Source of the DNA: DATHYU01 sp033722675
GTDB taxonomy: Bacteria > Actinomycetota > Acidimicrobiia > Spongiisociales > UBA11373
Assembly: GCA_033722675.1 (NCBI GenBank)
Contig: JAWVYO010000014.1
Location: 1-35,619 of the forward strand
Direction: 5' to 3'
DNA: 35,619 nt
Position numbers and translations under genes: made by a program
The notes under the pieces: generated by a model
What the model was told of the DNA's origin: nothing
Seen by the model: the letters and a program-made list of their open reading frames with translations, nothing else
The model's database searches: none
Part shown: piece by piece, positions 24,478-32,292 of the stretch
Numbering within the stretch: position 1 is the stretch's first letter
Layout: every line of letters begins with the position of its first letter

Positions 24478-25397
24478 CGGGGGATCCCTCCCTGCTTCGC
24501 CGCGATGTCGGCCACCGCGTCCTCCCAGTGGTGGTCGATGTACCACTCCGCGATCTCGCGACCCGTCGCCATCCAGACGTCGTCGTGTCCGGTGATGTGG
24601 TCGAGTGCCTCCTCGAAGGCGGCCAATCGGTGGGGTTGCGCGACCTGGTACGGATGCACGGGGATGCAGAGCACCGTGCCCGAGGCGGCGCCCTCGCGAT
24701 ACAGGCGATCGAAGCTCCGCTTGATCATGTCGGCCCACCGGCGGGGCTCGACCTTCGTGACGACGACGACGATCGAGTCGTTGAGTTCGAGCGAGTAGGG
24801 GATCGACACGAATCGTGCTCCCGAGTCGACCGTCAGCGGGGTGGGCTGATCGTCGTGGAAGAGGTCACACGTGTAGATGCCACCCTCCTCGGCGAAGAGG
24901 TCGACGGTCCGTTCCGTGTGCGTCAGCGACGGTGCCAGATATCCGGCGCACGGTGAGCCGGTGTGCTCCTCGATCGTCGCCATGGCATCGCGGATGATCT
25001 CGCGCTCCTGCTCCTCGGTCATGCCGTAGGAGTACCGCGTGTTGTAGATGCCGTGGCTGAAGAACTCCCAGTCCCGTTCGACCCCCATCTCGATCAGTTC
25101 GGGGTGCATCTCGCAGACCGCGACGGACAGCGAGACGGAGGCCCGGACGTGGTATCGATCGAGCACGGCGGCGAACCTGCGCGCCCCGACGCGGTTGCCG
25201 TAGTCACGGTAGGAGTACCCGGGGACGTCGGGAATCGGCCTCGGCCACGGCGTACGGTGGGGATTCGGCGGTGGCGCCAGCTCGTAGAACTCGATGTTCG
25301 GCGCGATCCAGACCGCCACCCGCGCCCCGTCGGGCCACTCGATGCGGGGCCGCCCCTCGTAGGGCCAGTAGTCGTAGAGTCCCGGGTCTTCCCTCAT
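24474..25397 (-). CDS. PuuE-like polysaccharide-deacetylase-fold hydrolase, copy 2
   Basis: A 307-residue paralogue of the downstream gene, also cytoplasmic. It shows YRDYGNRVGARRFAAVLDRY, EFFSHGIYNTRYSYGMTEEQ with His115, GYLAPSLTHTERTVDL, and CIPVHPYQVAQPHRLAAFEEAL with His248 and His256. The first Asp pair of metal-dependent deacetylases is not seen; the position reads WIAPNIEFYEL, as in the PuuE side of the family. It is the first gene of a two-gene unit on the minus strand; ATG at 25397 follows a GAGGGAGG site. It is divergent from the MFS transporter. A hydrolase of cyclic amides is the best guess; deacetylation of a small molecule is an alternative. Confidence 0.82.
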   Translation of the reverse strand: MREDPGLYDYWPYEGRPRIEWPDGARVAVWIAPNIEFYELAPPPNPHRTPWPRPIPDVPGYSYRDYGNRVGARRFAAVLDRYHVRASVSLSVAVCEMHPELIEMGVERDWEFFSHGIYNTRYSYGMTEEQEREIIRDAMATIEEHTGSPCAGYLAPSLTHTERTVDLFAEEGGIYTCDLFHDDQPTPLTVDSGARFVSIPYSLELNDSIVVVVTKVEPRRWADMIKRSFDRLYREGAASGTVLCIPVHPYQVAQPHRLAAFEEALDHITGHDDVWMATGREIAEWYIDHHWEDAVADIAAKQGGIPR

Positions 25398-25489
25398 CGG
25401 CCTCCCTCGTCGTTCGCCCCCATCTTGGCGCGCGTTCCCGACCGGTGCCGCACGCCCAGTCGCAGGTCGCTGGCACGGTGACGGCACCG

Positions 25490-25495
25490 TAGGCT
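25490..25495 (+). promoter_or_regulatory. Leaderless-type -10 box (TAGGCT) upstream of the MFS leader frame
   Basis: TAGGCT stands 6 nt before a GTG at 25502, the same box and spacing seen at aacS. It implies a transcript beginning at this GTG, which opens a frame different from that of the transporter. Confidence 0.5.
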
Positions 25496-25501
25496 GACGC
25501 C

Positions 25502-25585
25502 GTGAACGCCGCACCGTCTGCCCGCACTCCCCCCGGTCGCGCCGCGGCCCCGGTGCCGCCGGCGAGCGCGGAGGTCGCCTCCTGA
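25502..25585 (+). CDS. Short leader frame (27 codons) coupled to the MFS gene, or the frameshifted N-terminus of it
   Basis: GTG AAC GCC opens a 27-residue Ala/Pro-rich peptide ending in TGA at 25583-25585. The GTG sits 6 nt after a TANNNT box, as expected for a leaderless start. The TGA overlaps the only usable start (CTG, 25582) of the transporter frame, and GGAGGT at 25570-25575 lies inside the leader. The alternative is that a one-base error, for example in the run of six C at 25529-25534, separates one longer reading frame into two. Confidence 0.35.
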   Translation: MNAAPSARTPPGRAAAPVPPASAEVAS

Positions 25586-26793
25586 CCAGTCCGCCGGGAG
25601 CACCGTCGAACCCCTTCCGCGATCGCCGCTTCGGCTGGCTCTTCACCGTCGGCGCCGCCGTCAACGGGATCCGCTGGGCCGAGATCTTCGCCTTCTCCCT
25701 GATCACCTTCGAACTCACCGGATCGGCGTTCCTCGTGATCGTGGTCGGGCTCCTCCGCATGATCCCCCTGATGGGGGGCGCGCTCATCGGACTGGTCGCC
25801 CACCGGTTCGCGGCGCGACGCGTCATCGGTGCGTCCGTCACCGCCGGGCTGGCCGTCCACGGCGTGCTGATCGCCGTCGCCGCGACGGGCCGGCTGGCGG
25901 TGTGGCATCTCGCCATCGCCGCCTTCGTCAGTGGCGTGGCGCTCGCCGTCGACTTCACGGTGCGCCGCCCGCTCCTCGGATCGATCATGCCCACCGACCT
26001 GCTGGGGCGGGCCATGTCCCTCGACTTCACGGCGAACACCGTGGCTCGCATGCTCGGGCCCGCCCTCACCGGGGCGCTGCTCGACGGGTTCGGCCGGCCG
26101 GCGATCTTCGTGCTCGGCGCCGTCGTCTATCTCGCCGCACTGCTGTCGATCGCCCCCGTGCGCCTCGGCGACGTCGACGTCTCGGCGAGCGAGGTCGACC
26201 TGTCGGCGATGGTCGAGGGGTATCGCTTCGCCCGGGCGACGCCCGACATCATGGCCGTGGTCGCCACGACGATCACGATGAACCTGTTCGTGTTCCCGTA
26301 CCGCCACTTCGTACCGGTGATCGGGACGGAGGTGCTGGGACTCGACGCCACACGTGTCGGTCTGCTCACGGCCGTCGAGGGCGTCGGCATGACGGCGGCC
26401 TCGCTCGGTCTCACCGTCTGGGTCCGGCCCCACCAGTTCCTCGGCATCCTGAACGCCGGCACGGCGCTGGCCGCTGCCGGGGCCGTCGTGTTCGGACTCT
26501 CGGCCTCGGTGCCGCTGTCGATCGTCGCCGTCTTCACGGTCGGGATCGGCATCGCGCTCTTCGCCTCGATCCAGCCGGCCATCGTCGTGCGTGACGCGCC
26601 GCCCGGGCTCCGGAGCCGCGTCATGGGACTGATCGGCACCCTCATCGGGACGAATCCGCTGGGCCTGCTCCTCCTCGGGGCCCTGGCGACCCTGCTGGGT
26701 ACGGCGCCGGGGGTCGTCGCGGCCGGATCCGTGGGCCTCGGAACGGTGGTGGCGTCGGCCGTGCGCCGCCGCTACGTCGGGCGTCGAAGGTAA
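25582..26793 (+). CDS. MFS transporter with probable CTG start
   Basis: A protein of about 403 residues with roughly 10-12 hydrophobic helices and the pattern of the MFS_3/enterobactin-exporter-like group: NPFRDRRFGWLFTVGAAVNG before helix 1, AFLVIVVGLLRMIPLMGGAL, then FTVRRPLLGSIMPTDLLGRA, a common motif of this group, and PPGLRSRVMGLIGTLIGTNP later. The first ATG in frame (25735) would remove helix 1, and no ATG, GTG or TTG lies before it in usable position, so CTG at 25582 with GGAGGT 6 nt upstream is the best start unless the region is frameshifted. Direction and cargo are unknown. It overlaps the convergent cyclic amidohydrolase gene by 22 bp and may move a substrate or product of that cluster. 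Confidence 0.75.
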   Translation: MTSPPGAPSNPFRDRRFGWLFTVGAAVNGIRWAEIFAFSLITFELTGSAFLVIVVGLLRMIPLMGGALIGLVAHRFAARRVIGASVTAGLAVHGVLIAVAATGRLAVWHLAIAAFVSGVALAVDFTVRRPLLGSIMPTDLLGRAMSLDFTANTVARMLGPALTGALLDGFGRPAIFVLGAVVYLAALLSIAPVRLGDVDVSASEVDLSAMVEGYRFARATPDIMAVVATTITMNLFVFPYRHFVPVIGTEVLGLDATRVGLLTAVEGVGMTAASLGLTVWVRPHQFLGILNAGTALAAAGAVVFGLSASVPLSIVAVFTVGIGIALFASIQPAIVVRDAPPGLRSRVMGLIGTLIGTNPLGLLLLGALATLLGTAPGVVAAGSVGLGTVVASAVRRRYVGRRR

Positions 26794-28253
26794 CGACCCG
26801 TCGGCTCACCGACGACGTCACCGTCGGCGAACACCTGGCGACCCCGCAGGAAGACCCGCTCGACCCGCCCGGTCACCTCCATCCCCTCGAAGGGCGTGTA
26901 CTCCTGCGCGGAGAGGGAGTCGGCGGCGGCGATGGTCCACGTCGCGTCCGGATCGAGGAGCACGATGTCGGCGTCCTTGTCCGGTGCGAGGTCGCCCTTC
27001 GTCGAGAGCCCGAACCGCGCCGCCGGGGCGGCAGACACGAGTCGGGCCACGTCGCCCGGCCGTAGACCCCGGCGCAGGCCCTCGCTGAACAGGCCGGCCA
27101 GGAGGTACTCGGTCCCGCCGAAGCCCGCCTTGGCGAGGAACACGTCGTCGGGCTCGTCTGCGTCCACCTTCGTCTCCTCCCGACAGCAGGCGTGATCGCT
27201 CACGACCCACGAGACGTTCCCGGCGAGGACGTGCTCCCACAGGGCCTCGACGTCCTCACGGGGCCGGATCGGCGGGTTCACCTTGGCGTAGACGCCGTTC
27301 GCCGTCGAGATGTCGGCGAGCAGGTGACCGATCGTCACCTCTCGGCGGAAGTCCACCGACGGGAAGGCCTCCGCCATCCGCATCGCCGCGTCCATCGCCT
27401 TGGCCGACGAGAGGTGCAGCAGGTTGATGTTCGTGCAGCCGGTCTCGTGCGCGAGATACGCGGCGGTGGTGACGGCGAGGCCCTCCGAGTGGGGTGGTCG
27501 CGAGAGGTGGTACGCCTCGAGGCCGTGGACGTCGTCACGCGCCTCGACGATGGCCGTGTACGCGGCCATGATCTCGGCCGTCTCGCAGTGCAGCGAGAGC
27601 GAGATCGCATCGGCGCGGTCGGGGAAGCGGCGACGAGCCCGTTCCAGGGCACGCATGATGAACTCGAAGTGGGCGACGTCGTACCGCTCGCCCTCGGGCT
27701 TCATCAGGAAGGCCGCCTGGTCGTCGCTGCGCCCGTGCAGCCCGTGGCCCCCGTAGAACATGAAGATCTTGAAGGAGGTCACCCCGTGGTCGTCCACGAG
27801 GTCGGAGATCTCCTCGACGTGCGACGCCTCGATCGGTGCCACGTGATAGCCGTAGTCGCAGTGGGACCTGCCCTCCGAGCGGGACAGGATCTCCGGGAAC
27901 ACCTCCGCGTAGGGTCCTCCCCGGTTCAGGTAGTACCGGCCCGTCCGGATGTAGGAGATGCCGGTGGTCACGCCGCCCTGGAGGGCGGCCCGGCTCTCCT
28001 CGGCGATGTCCTCGGACAGCTCGTCGTAGATGCCGAAGTGCATGTGGGCGTCGACGGCTCCCGGCATGGCGAGCAGCCCGCCTCCCTCGACGACGGCGTC
28101 GGCGCCCCCGGCGAGGCCGGGCGCCACGTCGACGATCACCCCGTCGCGCACGTGGATGTCGGCGTCGAAGGGCTCCGGCGTGCCCGGGCGCACCACGCGC
28201 ACGTCGGTCAGGACGAACTCGCCGGCCCCCGACGGGCTCCCGTGGTCAGCCAT
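26772..28253 (-). CDS. Dihydropyrimidinase/hydantoinase-like cyclic amidohydrolase (copy A)
   Basis: A 493-residue amidohydrolase-superfamily TIM barrel. All ligands of a binuclear metal site are visible: His70 and His72 in DAHMHFG, carboxylated Lys162 in SFKIFMFYGG, His222 in LHCE, His280 in LLHLSS and Asp353 in VVSDHACC. The SFK-x-FM-x-Y segment and order are those of dihydropyrimidinase/D-hydantoinase, which open six- or five-membered cyclic amides and imides. A C-terminal beta extension (MEVTGRVERVFLRGRQVF) closes the family's second sandwich domain. It is the last gene of the long minus-strand operon; its ATG overlaps the lyase stop by 8 bp. The substrate is not fixed: hydantoin, dihydropyrimidine, allantoin and cyclic imides are all possible. 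Confidence 0.88.
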   Translation of the reverse strand: MADHGSPSGAGEFVLTDVRVVRPGTPEPFDADIHVRDGVIVDVAPGLAGGADAVVEGGGLLAMPGAVDAHMHFGIYDELSEDIAEESRAALQGGVTTGISYIRTGRYYLNRGGPYAEVFPEILSRSEGRSHCDYGYHVAPIEASHVEEISDLVDDHGVTSFKIFMFYGGHGLHGRSDDQAAFLMKPEGERYDVAHFEFIMRALERARRRFPDRADAISLSLHCETAEIMAAYTAIVEARDDVHGLEAYHLSRPPHSEGLAVTTAAYLAHETGCTNINLLHLSSAKAMDAAMRMAEAFPSVDFRREVTIGHLLADISTANGVYAKVNPPIRPREDVEALWEHVLAGNVSWVVSDHACCREETKVDADEPDDVFLAKAGFGGTEYLLAGLFSEGLRRGLRPGDVARLVSAAPAARFGLSTKGDLAPDKDADIVLLDPDATWTIAAADSLSAQEYTPFEGMEVTGRVERVFLRGRQVFADGDVVGEPTGRYLRRPT

Positions 28254-29139
28254 CGACCCGCTCCCGGGCCCGATGTGCGATCTCCGACTCCCAGGCGTTC
28301 GCCTCGGGGAGCCCGAGCATGTCGTTCACGGCGCCGAAGCTCTTCATCCGGTCCATGTGGTCCCGGGTCGTCCCGGCCGCCGCCAGCTCGGCGAGGACGT
28401 CCTCGGCCGCCTTCGTCGTCACGCGCGTGATCGACCCGGGGCTGATCACGATCGAGAACCCGAGGTCACCGAGTTCGGCGGCGGGGAGCAGTGGTGTCTT
28501 GCCGAACTCGACCATGTTCGCCAGCAGCGGCCATTCGGACAGCTCCTTGCCGACCGTGGCCAGCTCGTCGACGGTCGCCGGGGCCTCCACGAAGAGGATG
28601 TCGGCGCCGGCCTCCCCGTACCGGTGGGCGCGTTCGATCGCCTCCTCGAAGCCGAGGGGTCCGCGGGCATCGGTACGGGCGATCAGGAGGATCCCGTCGT
28701 CGTCGTCCCGGGCCTCGAGGGCCGCCTCGATCCGCTGGATCATCTCGGTGACCGGCACCACCGTCTTCCCCTCGAAGTGGCCGCACTTCTTGGGGAACAT
28801 CTGGTCCTCGATCTGGATCGCGGCGATCCCGGCCCGCTCGTACGCCCGGATCGTCCGGGCGACGTTGTGGACCCCGCCGTACCCGGTGTCGCCGTCGGCG
28901 ATCACGGGAACGTCGACCACGTCGCAGACGCGCTCGGCGATCATGACCATCTCGGTCATCGTGACCAGGCCGATGTCGGGCCGTCCCAGCAGCGAGTTCG
29001 CCACGCCGGCTCCCGAGAGATAGACCGCCGGGAAGCCGGCCTCGGCGATGAGCCGGGCGAAGAGCGCGTTGAACGCCCCGGGCGCCACGACGGGCGCCTC
29101 GGTCTCGATGAGCTGTCGAAGGCGGGCTGCGGGTTTCAT
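28246..29139 (-). CDS. Isocitrate lyase/PEP mutase-superfamily C-C lyase (2,3-dimethylmalate lyase or methylisocitrate lyase-like)
   Basis: A 297-residue single-domain enzyme of the PEP mutase/isocitrate lyase superfamily. It has the lyase-specific motif PKKCGH with Cys119, the acid/base cysteine of isocitrate, methylisocitrate and dimethylmalate lyases, and the Mg site PVIADGDTGYGG near residues 78-89. YLSGAGVANSLLGRPDIG is the PrpB-like substrate strand. Such enzymes cleave a 2-hydroxy-dicarboxylate to a 2-oxoacid and a carboxylate. No prpC or prpD homologue is nearby, and the gene is coupled (ATGA overlap) to a LeuD-like subunit; the pairing matches dimethylmaleate hydratase plus dimethylmalate lyase of nicotinate fermentation more than the methylcitrate cycle. 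Alkylmalate cleavage is my inference. Confidence 0.83.
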   Translation of the reverse strand: MKPAARLRQLIETEAPVVAPGAFNALFARLIAEAGFPAVYLSGAGVANSLLGRPDIGLVTMTEMVMIAERVCDVVDVPVIADGDTGYGGVHNVARTIRAYERAGIAAIQIEDQMFPKKCGHFEGKTVVPVTEMIQRIEAALEARDDDDGILLIARTDARGPLGFEEAIERAHRYGEAGADILFVEAPATVDELATVGKELSEWPLLANMVEFGKTPLLPAAELGDLGFSIVISPGSITRVTTKAAEDVLAELAAAGTTRDHMDRMKSFGAVNDMLGLPEANAWESEIAHRARERVDG

Positions 29140-29621
29140 GACGAGAATCGCTCCTTGAGTGTGGGGACCAGTCCGCCGGCTTCGAGGATGTCGGCGATCT
29201 CCTCGGGGAGGGGCACGGCCTCGTACACCTCGCCGGTGTCGACGACCTCGACGCGTCCGTTGTCGACGTCCACACGGACCGTCTGACCCTCCTCGATCTC
29301 CGAGGCCCGCGGGCACTCGACGGGGGCCAGACCGACGTTGATGCAGTTGCGGAAGAAGATCCGGGCGAAGGACTCGGCGACGACCGCTTCGATGCCTGCG
29401 GCCTTGATCGCCTTCGGGGCGGACTCACGGCTGGACCCGGTGCCGAAGTTCGTGCCACCGACGATGACGTCACCCTCGGAGACCTCGTCCGCGAAGCCCG
29501 GCCGGATGCCGGCCATGACGTGCTCCGCCGCCTCGTCGGCAGGGAGGATGAGGTACTGGCCGGGGATGATCACGTCCGTGTCGACGTTGTCGCCGAACTT
29601 CCACGCGGTGCCTTCGATCAT
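29136..29621 (-). CDS. LeuD-like small subunit of an aconitase-type hydratase
   Basis: A 161-residue swivel-domain protein of the short LeuD/homoaconitase small-subunit type. Motifs are KFGDNVDTDVIIPGQYLI, GGTNFGTGSSRESAP and ARIFFRNCINVGL. The segment after PGQ (Tyr23-Leu24-Ile25-Leu26) is the loop that in this family helps select the substrate side chain. Ser67 stands where bacterial LeuD has His in SSREH. It pairs with the large subunit encoded just upstream, with both junctions overlapping as ATGA. The complex should hydrate or dehydrate a substituted maleate/malate. It is not part of a leucine operon: no leuA or leuB gene is nearby. Confidence 0.88.
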   Translation of the reverse strand: MIEGTAWKFGDNVDTDVIIPGQYLILPADEAAEHVMAGIRPGFADEVSEGDVIVGGTNFGTGSSRESAPKAIKAAGIEAVVAESFARIFFRNCINVGLAPVECPRASEIEEGQTVRVDVDNGRVEVVDTGEVYEAVPLPEEIADILEAGGLVPTLKERFSS

Positions 29622-30892
29622 GCCGCCACCTCCTGGAGCAGGTCCCTCGGATCGACGATCCGTCCGGCCACGGCCGCCGCCGCGACGCCGTAGGGCGAGG
29701 CGAGGTAGACCTCGCTGTCGGGGCTCCCCATCCGTCCCTTGGCGTTGCGGCTCGTCGTGGAGATGCACACCTCCCCGGGCCCGAGGATCCCGGTCCCGAT
29801 TCCCGGGCACGCCCCGCAGCCCGTGGGGAGGATGTGGGCGCCCGCCTCCATCAGGACGGCGGCCACGCCCGTCTCCATCGCCTTCTGCAGGGCCGCCCGC
29901 GACGCCGGTGCGACCTGGAGGAGCACCCCCTGGGCGACCGTTCTCCCTCGCAGCACCTCGGCCGCCATCGCGAGGTCCTCGTACTTGGCGCCGGTGCACG
30001 CTCCGATGTAGGCGCGGTCGATCGACGTCCCGGTCTCCGAGGAGACGGGGACGACGTCGTCGTGACGGTGGGGACGCGCCACGACCGGCTCGATCTCCTG
30101 GCCCCGGTACGTCCAGGTCTCGCTGAACGACGCGTCCGGATCCGACGCCGGATACGGCGGCTCGACGTCGATCCCCCGCTCCGCGAAATAGGCCCGGGTC
30201 ACGTCGTCGGCGGGGACGATCCCCGCCTTCGCCCCGATCTCCGCGCACATGTTCGAGAGCACGGAACGCTCCTCGATGCCCATCGCCGCGATGCCCGACC
30301 CGTGGAACTCCAGGCTCTTGTACAGGCCTCCGGCCATGGTGTGGTCGCCGATCATGGTGAGGATCAGGTCCTTCGCCGCCACGCCCCGGGGCAGCGCACC
30401 ATCGAGCACCACGCGGATCGTGTGCGGCACCCGCAGCCAGGTCTCGCCCGTCGTCACGACCCCGAGCATGTCCGTGGACCCCATCCCGACGGTGAAGCTC
30501 CCGACCGCCCCGCCGGTCAGCGAGTGCGAGTCGCCCCCCACGTAGAGCATCCCCGGCCGGACGTATCCCTTCTCGATCATGACGGTGTGGGCGATCCCTT
30601 CGGCCTCGTGGAACCGGGGGATGTCGTAGAACTCGACGAACTCCCTGGTCAGCTGGAGGATCTCCGCGGCGGCGACGTCCTTGGCGGGGACGTAGTGGTC
30701 GGCGATCACGACGAGCTTCGACGGATCCCACACCCCCACGTCCATCTCCCGCATCGTGTCCCAGTAGCGACGGGGCCCGCCGCTGTCGTGGATCATCGCG
30801 ACGTCCACCTCGACGGTGACGATCTCGTCGGGCACCACGGACTCCCGTCCCGCCGCCCGGGCGATGATCTTCTCACTCAGGGTCTTGCCCAT
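29618..30892 (-). CDS. LeuC-like large subunit of an aconitase-type [4Fe-4S] hydratase
   Basis: A 424-residue large subunit of the short archaeal-type 3-isopropylmalate dehydratase/homoaconitase/dimethylmaleate hydratase group. The cluster ligands are Cys299 (IGACTGAKYED), Cys359 and Cys362 (PTGCGACPG). GGDSHSLTGGAVGSF (119-133) and IGDHTMAGGLYKSLEFHGSG are further family signatures. Together with the LeuD-like subunit it would interconvert an alkyl- or dialkyl-maleate and the corresponding malate. Start: ATG at 30892 with GAGGAGC upstream; the 22-bp gap after the amidohydrolase B gene is the widest within this catabolic block. The substrate is undecided among isopropylmalate-like, citraconate and 2,3-dimethylmaleate-like acids; the neighbouring lyase favours an alkylmalate destined for cleavage. 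Confidence 0.9.
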   Translation of the reverse strand: MGKTLSEKIIARAAGRESVVPDEIVTVEVDVAMIHDSGGPRRYWDTMREMDVGVWDPSKLVVIADHYVPAKDVAAAEILQLTREFVEFYDIPRFHEAEGIAHTVMIEKGYVRPGMLYVGGDSHSLTGGAVGSFTVGMGSTDMLGVVTTGETWLRVPHTIRVVLDGALPRGVAAKDLILTMIGDHTMAGGLYKSLEFHGSGIAAMGIEERSVLSNMCAEIGAKAGIVPADDVTRAYFAERGIDVEPPYPASDPDASFSETWTYRGQEIEPVVARPHRHDDVVPVSSETGTSIDRAYIGACTGAKYEDLAMAAEVLRGRTVAQGVLLQVAPASRAALQKAMETGVAAVLMEAGAHILPTGCGACPGIGTGILGPGEVCISTTSRNAKGRMGSPDSEVYLASPYGVAAAAVAGRIVDPRDLLQEVAA

Positions 30893-30914
30893 GCTGCTCC
30901 TCGGTCTCGTCGAC

Positions 30915-32291
30915 TCAGATGTCTCGCGGCAGATAGCGTCCCCGGCCCGGGGTGGACACGACACGGCCCTCGTGGGCGACGACCTCGCCGCGGGACAGGG
31001 TCGTCACGGGCCAGCCGCGGAACGTGTATCCCGCGTAGATGGACACGTCGTTGTGGGGGCCGGTCAGGTCCTCGTTCGACGGCGTGTGCTCGCGGTCCAG
31101 ATCGACGAGCACGAGGTCGGCGTCGGACCCCTCGGCGATCGTCCCCTTCCGAGGGTAGAGACCGAACGCCCTGGCGGCGTTGGCGGCCGTCACCTCCGCG
31201 ACGCGCCCGAGCGGCAGTCCCCGGCGGTGGTGACCCTCGCTCAGCACGACCGGCAGCATCGTCCCCACCCCGTCGAACCCCGGGACGATGTCCCAGAAGT
31301 CGCCCGACCCCATCTTCGCGGCGCGGAGCTGGGGATTGCTGTCGGACCCCACGGTGGCGATCCGTCCATCGGCGACGGCCTCCCACAGGGCCTCACGGTC
31401 GGAGCCCGATCGGATCGGCGGACTCACCGTGGCGTCCAGGCCCGGAGCCTCCTCCGAGGTGTAGGCGAGGTAGTGGTTGCAGGTCTCGGCCGTCACGCGA
31501 TCGCCCACCCACGGATGGACGTCGAGAAGCTCCATCGTCATGGCCGCACTGAGATGGACGAGGTACGTCCGCACGCCGCTCTCCCGGGCGAGCAGCAGCA
31601 TCGACTGCACGGCGTCGGCCTCGCTCACCGGGGGCGCCAGGCGTTCGTAGAACTCCAGTGTCGGCTCCATCTCGGTCTCCAGACGACGCCGGGCCTCGTC
31701 CTTGAGCTCCTGGTTCTCGCAGTGGACGTTGAGCACCATCGCCTCGGGATCGATGGACCGCATCACGCCCATGACGGTCCTGACCCACCCGTTGTCGATG
31801 GGACGGTCCGTGCCGAAGACCTCGGTCGCCCGACCCTTCCACGCCAGGTTGATCTTGTACGACGTGATGCCGTGCTCCCGGGTCGTGGCCTCGAGCTCGT
31901 CGAGGTGCGTCTCGGTGAGCAGCTGCAGGTGGAAGGCGGCGTCGACGTGGGCGCCGGCGCGGTAGGTCTCGAGGTACTCCGGCACCCGCTCGAGGTACGA
32001 GTCGGGGTCCTTGAAGTAGTTGACGATCGTCGTCACCCCGCCCAGCGCGGCCAGGGCCGTGCCCGGCTCCACGTCCACCTCGAGGGGCTGGTAGTTGCCG
32101 AGATGCACGTGGGGATCCACGGCGCCCGGGAGGACGTGGAGCCCGGTGGCGTCGATGGTCCGGCGCGCGTCGGTGGCCGATCCGGCGTCGTCGAGCCCGA
32201 CGATGCGCCCGCCGTCGACGACGATGTCCGCCGGACGGGGATCCTCGCCGGGGACGACGACGGTGCCGCCCCGGATCACGAGATCCGTCAC
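30915..32291 (-). CDS. Dihydropyrimidinase/dihydroorotase-like cyclic amidohydrolase (copy B)
   Basis: A 458-residue amidohydrolase. The binuclear metal ligands are present: His61 and His63 (DPHVHLG), Lys146 (TSYKINLAWKG), His190 (NVHCEN), His246 (LVHLSAA) and Asp317 (GSDSNP). It differs from copy A (SFKIFMFYGG; SDHACC) around the lysine and after the last Asp, where Ser-Asn replaces the usual His-x, so the pocket is probably shaped for another ring or side chain. The GTG start lies 1 bp after the stop of the isochorismatase-family gene; context implies that the two act in sequence. Relatives include allantoinase, hydantoinase and imidase activities; none can be preferred from sequence alone. 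Confidence 0.87.
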   Translation of the reverse strand: MTDLVIRGGTVVVPGEDPRPADIVVDGGRIVGLDDAGSATDARRTIDATGLHVLPGAVDPHVHLGNYQPLEVDVEPGTALAALGGVTTIVNYFKDPDSYLERVPEYLETYRAGAHVDAAFHLQLLTETHLDELEATTREHGITSYKINLAWKGRATEVFGTDRPIDNGWVRTVMGVMRSIDPEAMVLNVHCENQELKDEARRRLETEMEPTLEFYERLAPPVSEADAVQSMLLLARESGVRTYLVHLSAAMTMELLDVHPWVGDRVTAETCNHYLAYTSEEAPGLDATVSPPIRSGSDREALWEAVADGRIATVGSDSNPQLRAAKMGSGDFWDIVPGFDGVGTMLPVVLSEGHHRRGLPLGRVAEVTAANAARAFGLYPRKGTIAEGSDADLVLVDLDREHTPSNEDLTGPHNDVSIYAGYTFRGWPVTTLSRGEVVAHEGRVVSTPGRGRYLPRDI

Positions 32292-32292
32292 G

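Noticed and set aside
29136..30892. leuC and leuD of leucine biosynthesis
   Set aside because: No leuA or leuB nearby, coupling to a C-C lyase, and catabolic neighbours; the family name would mislead on function.
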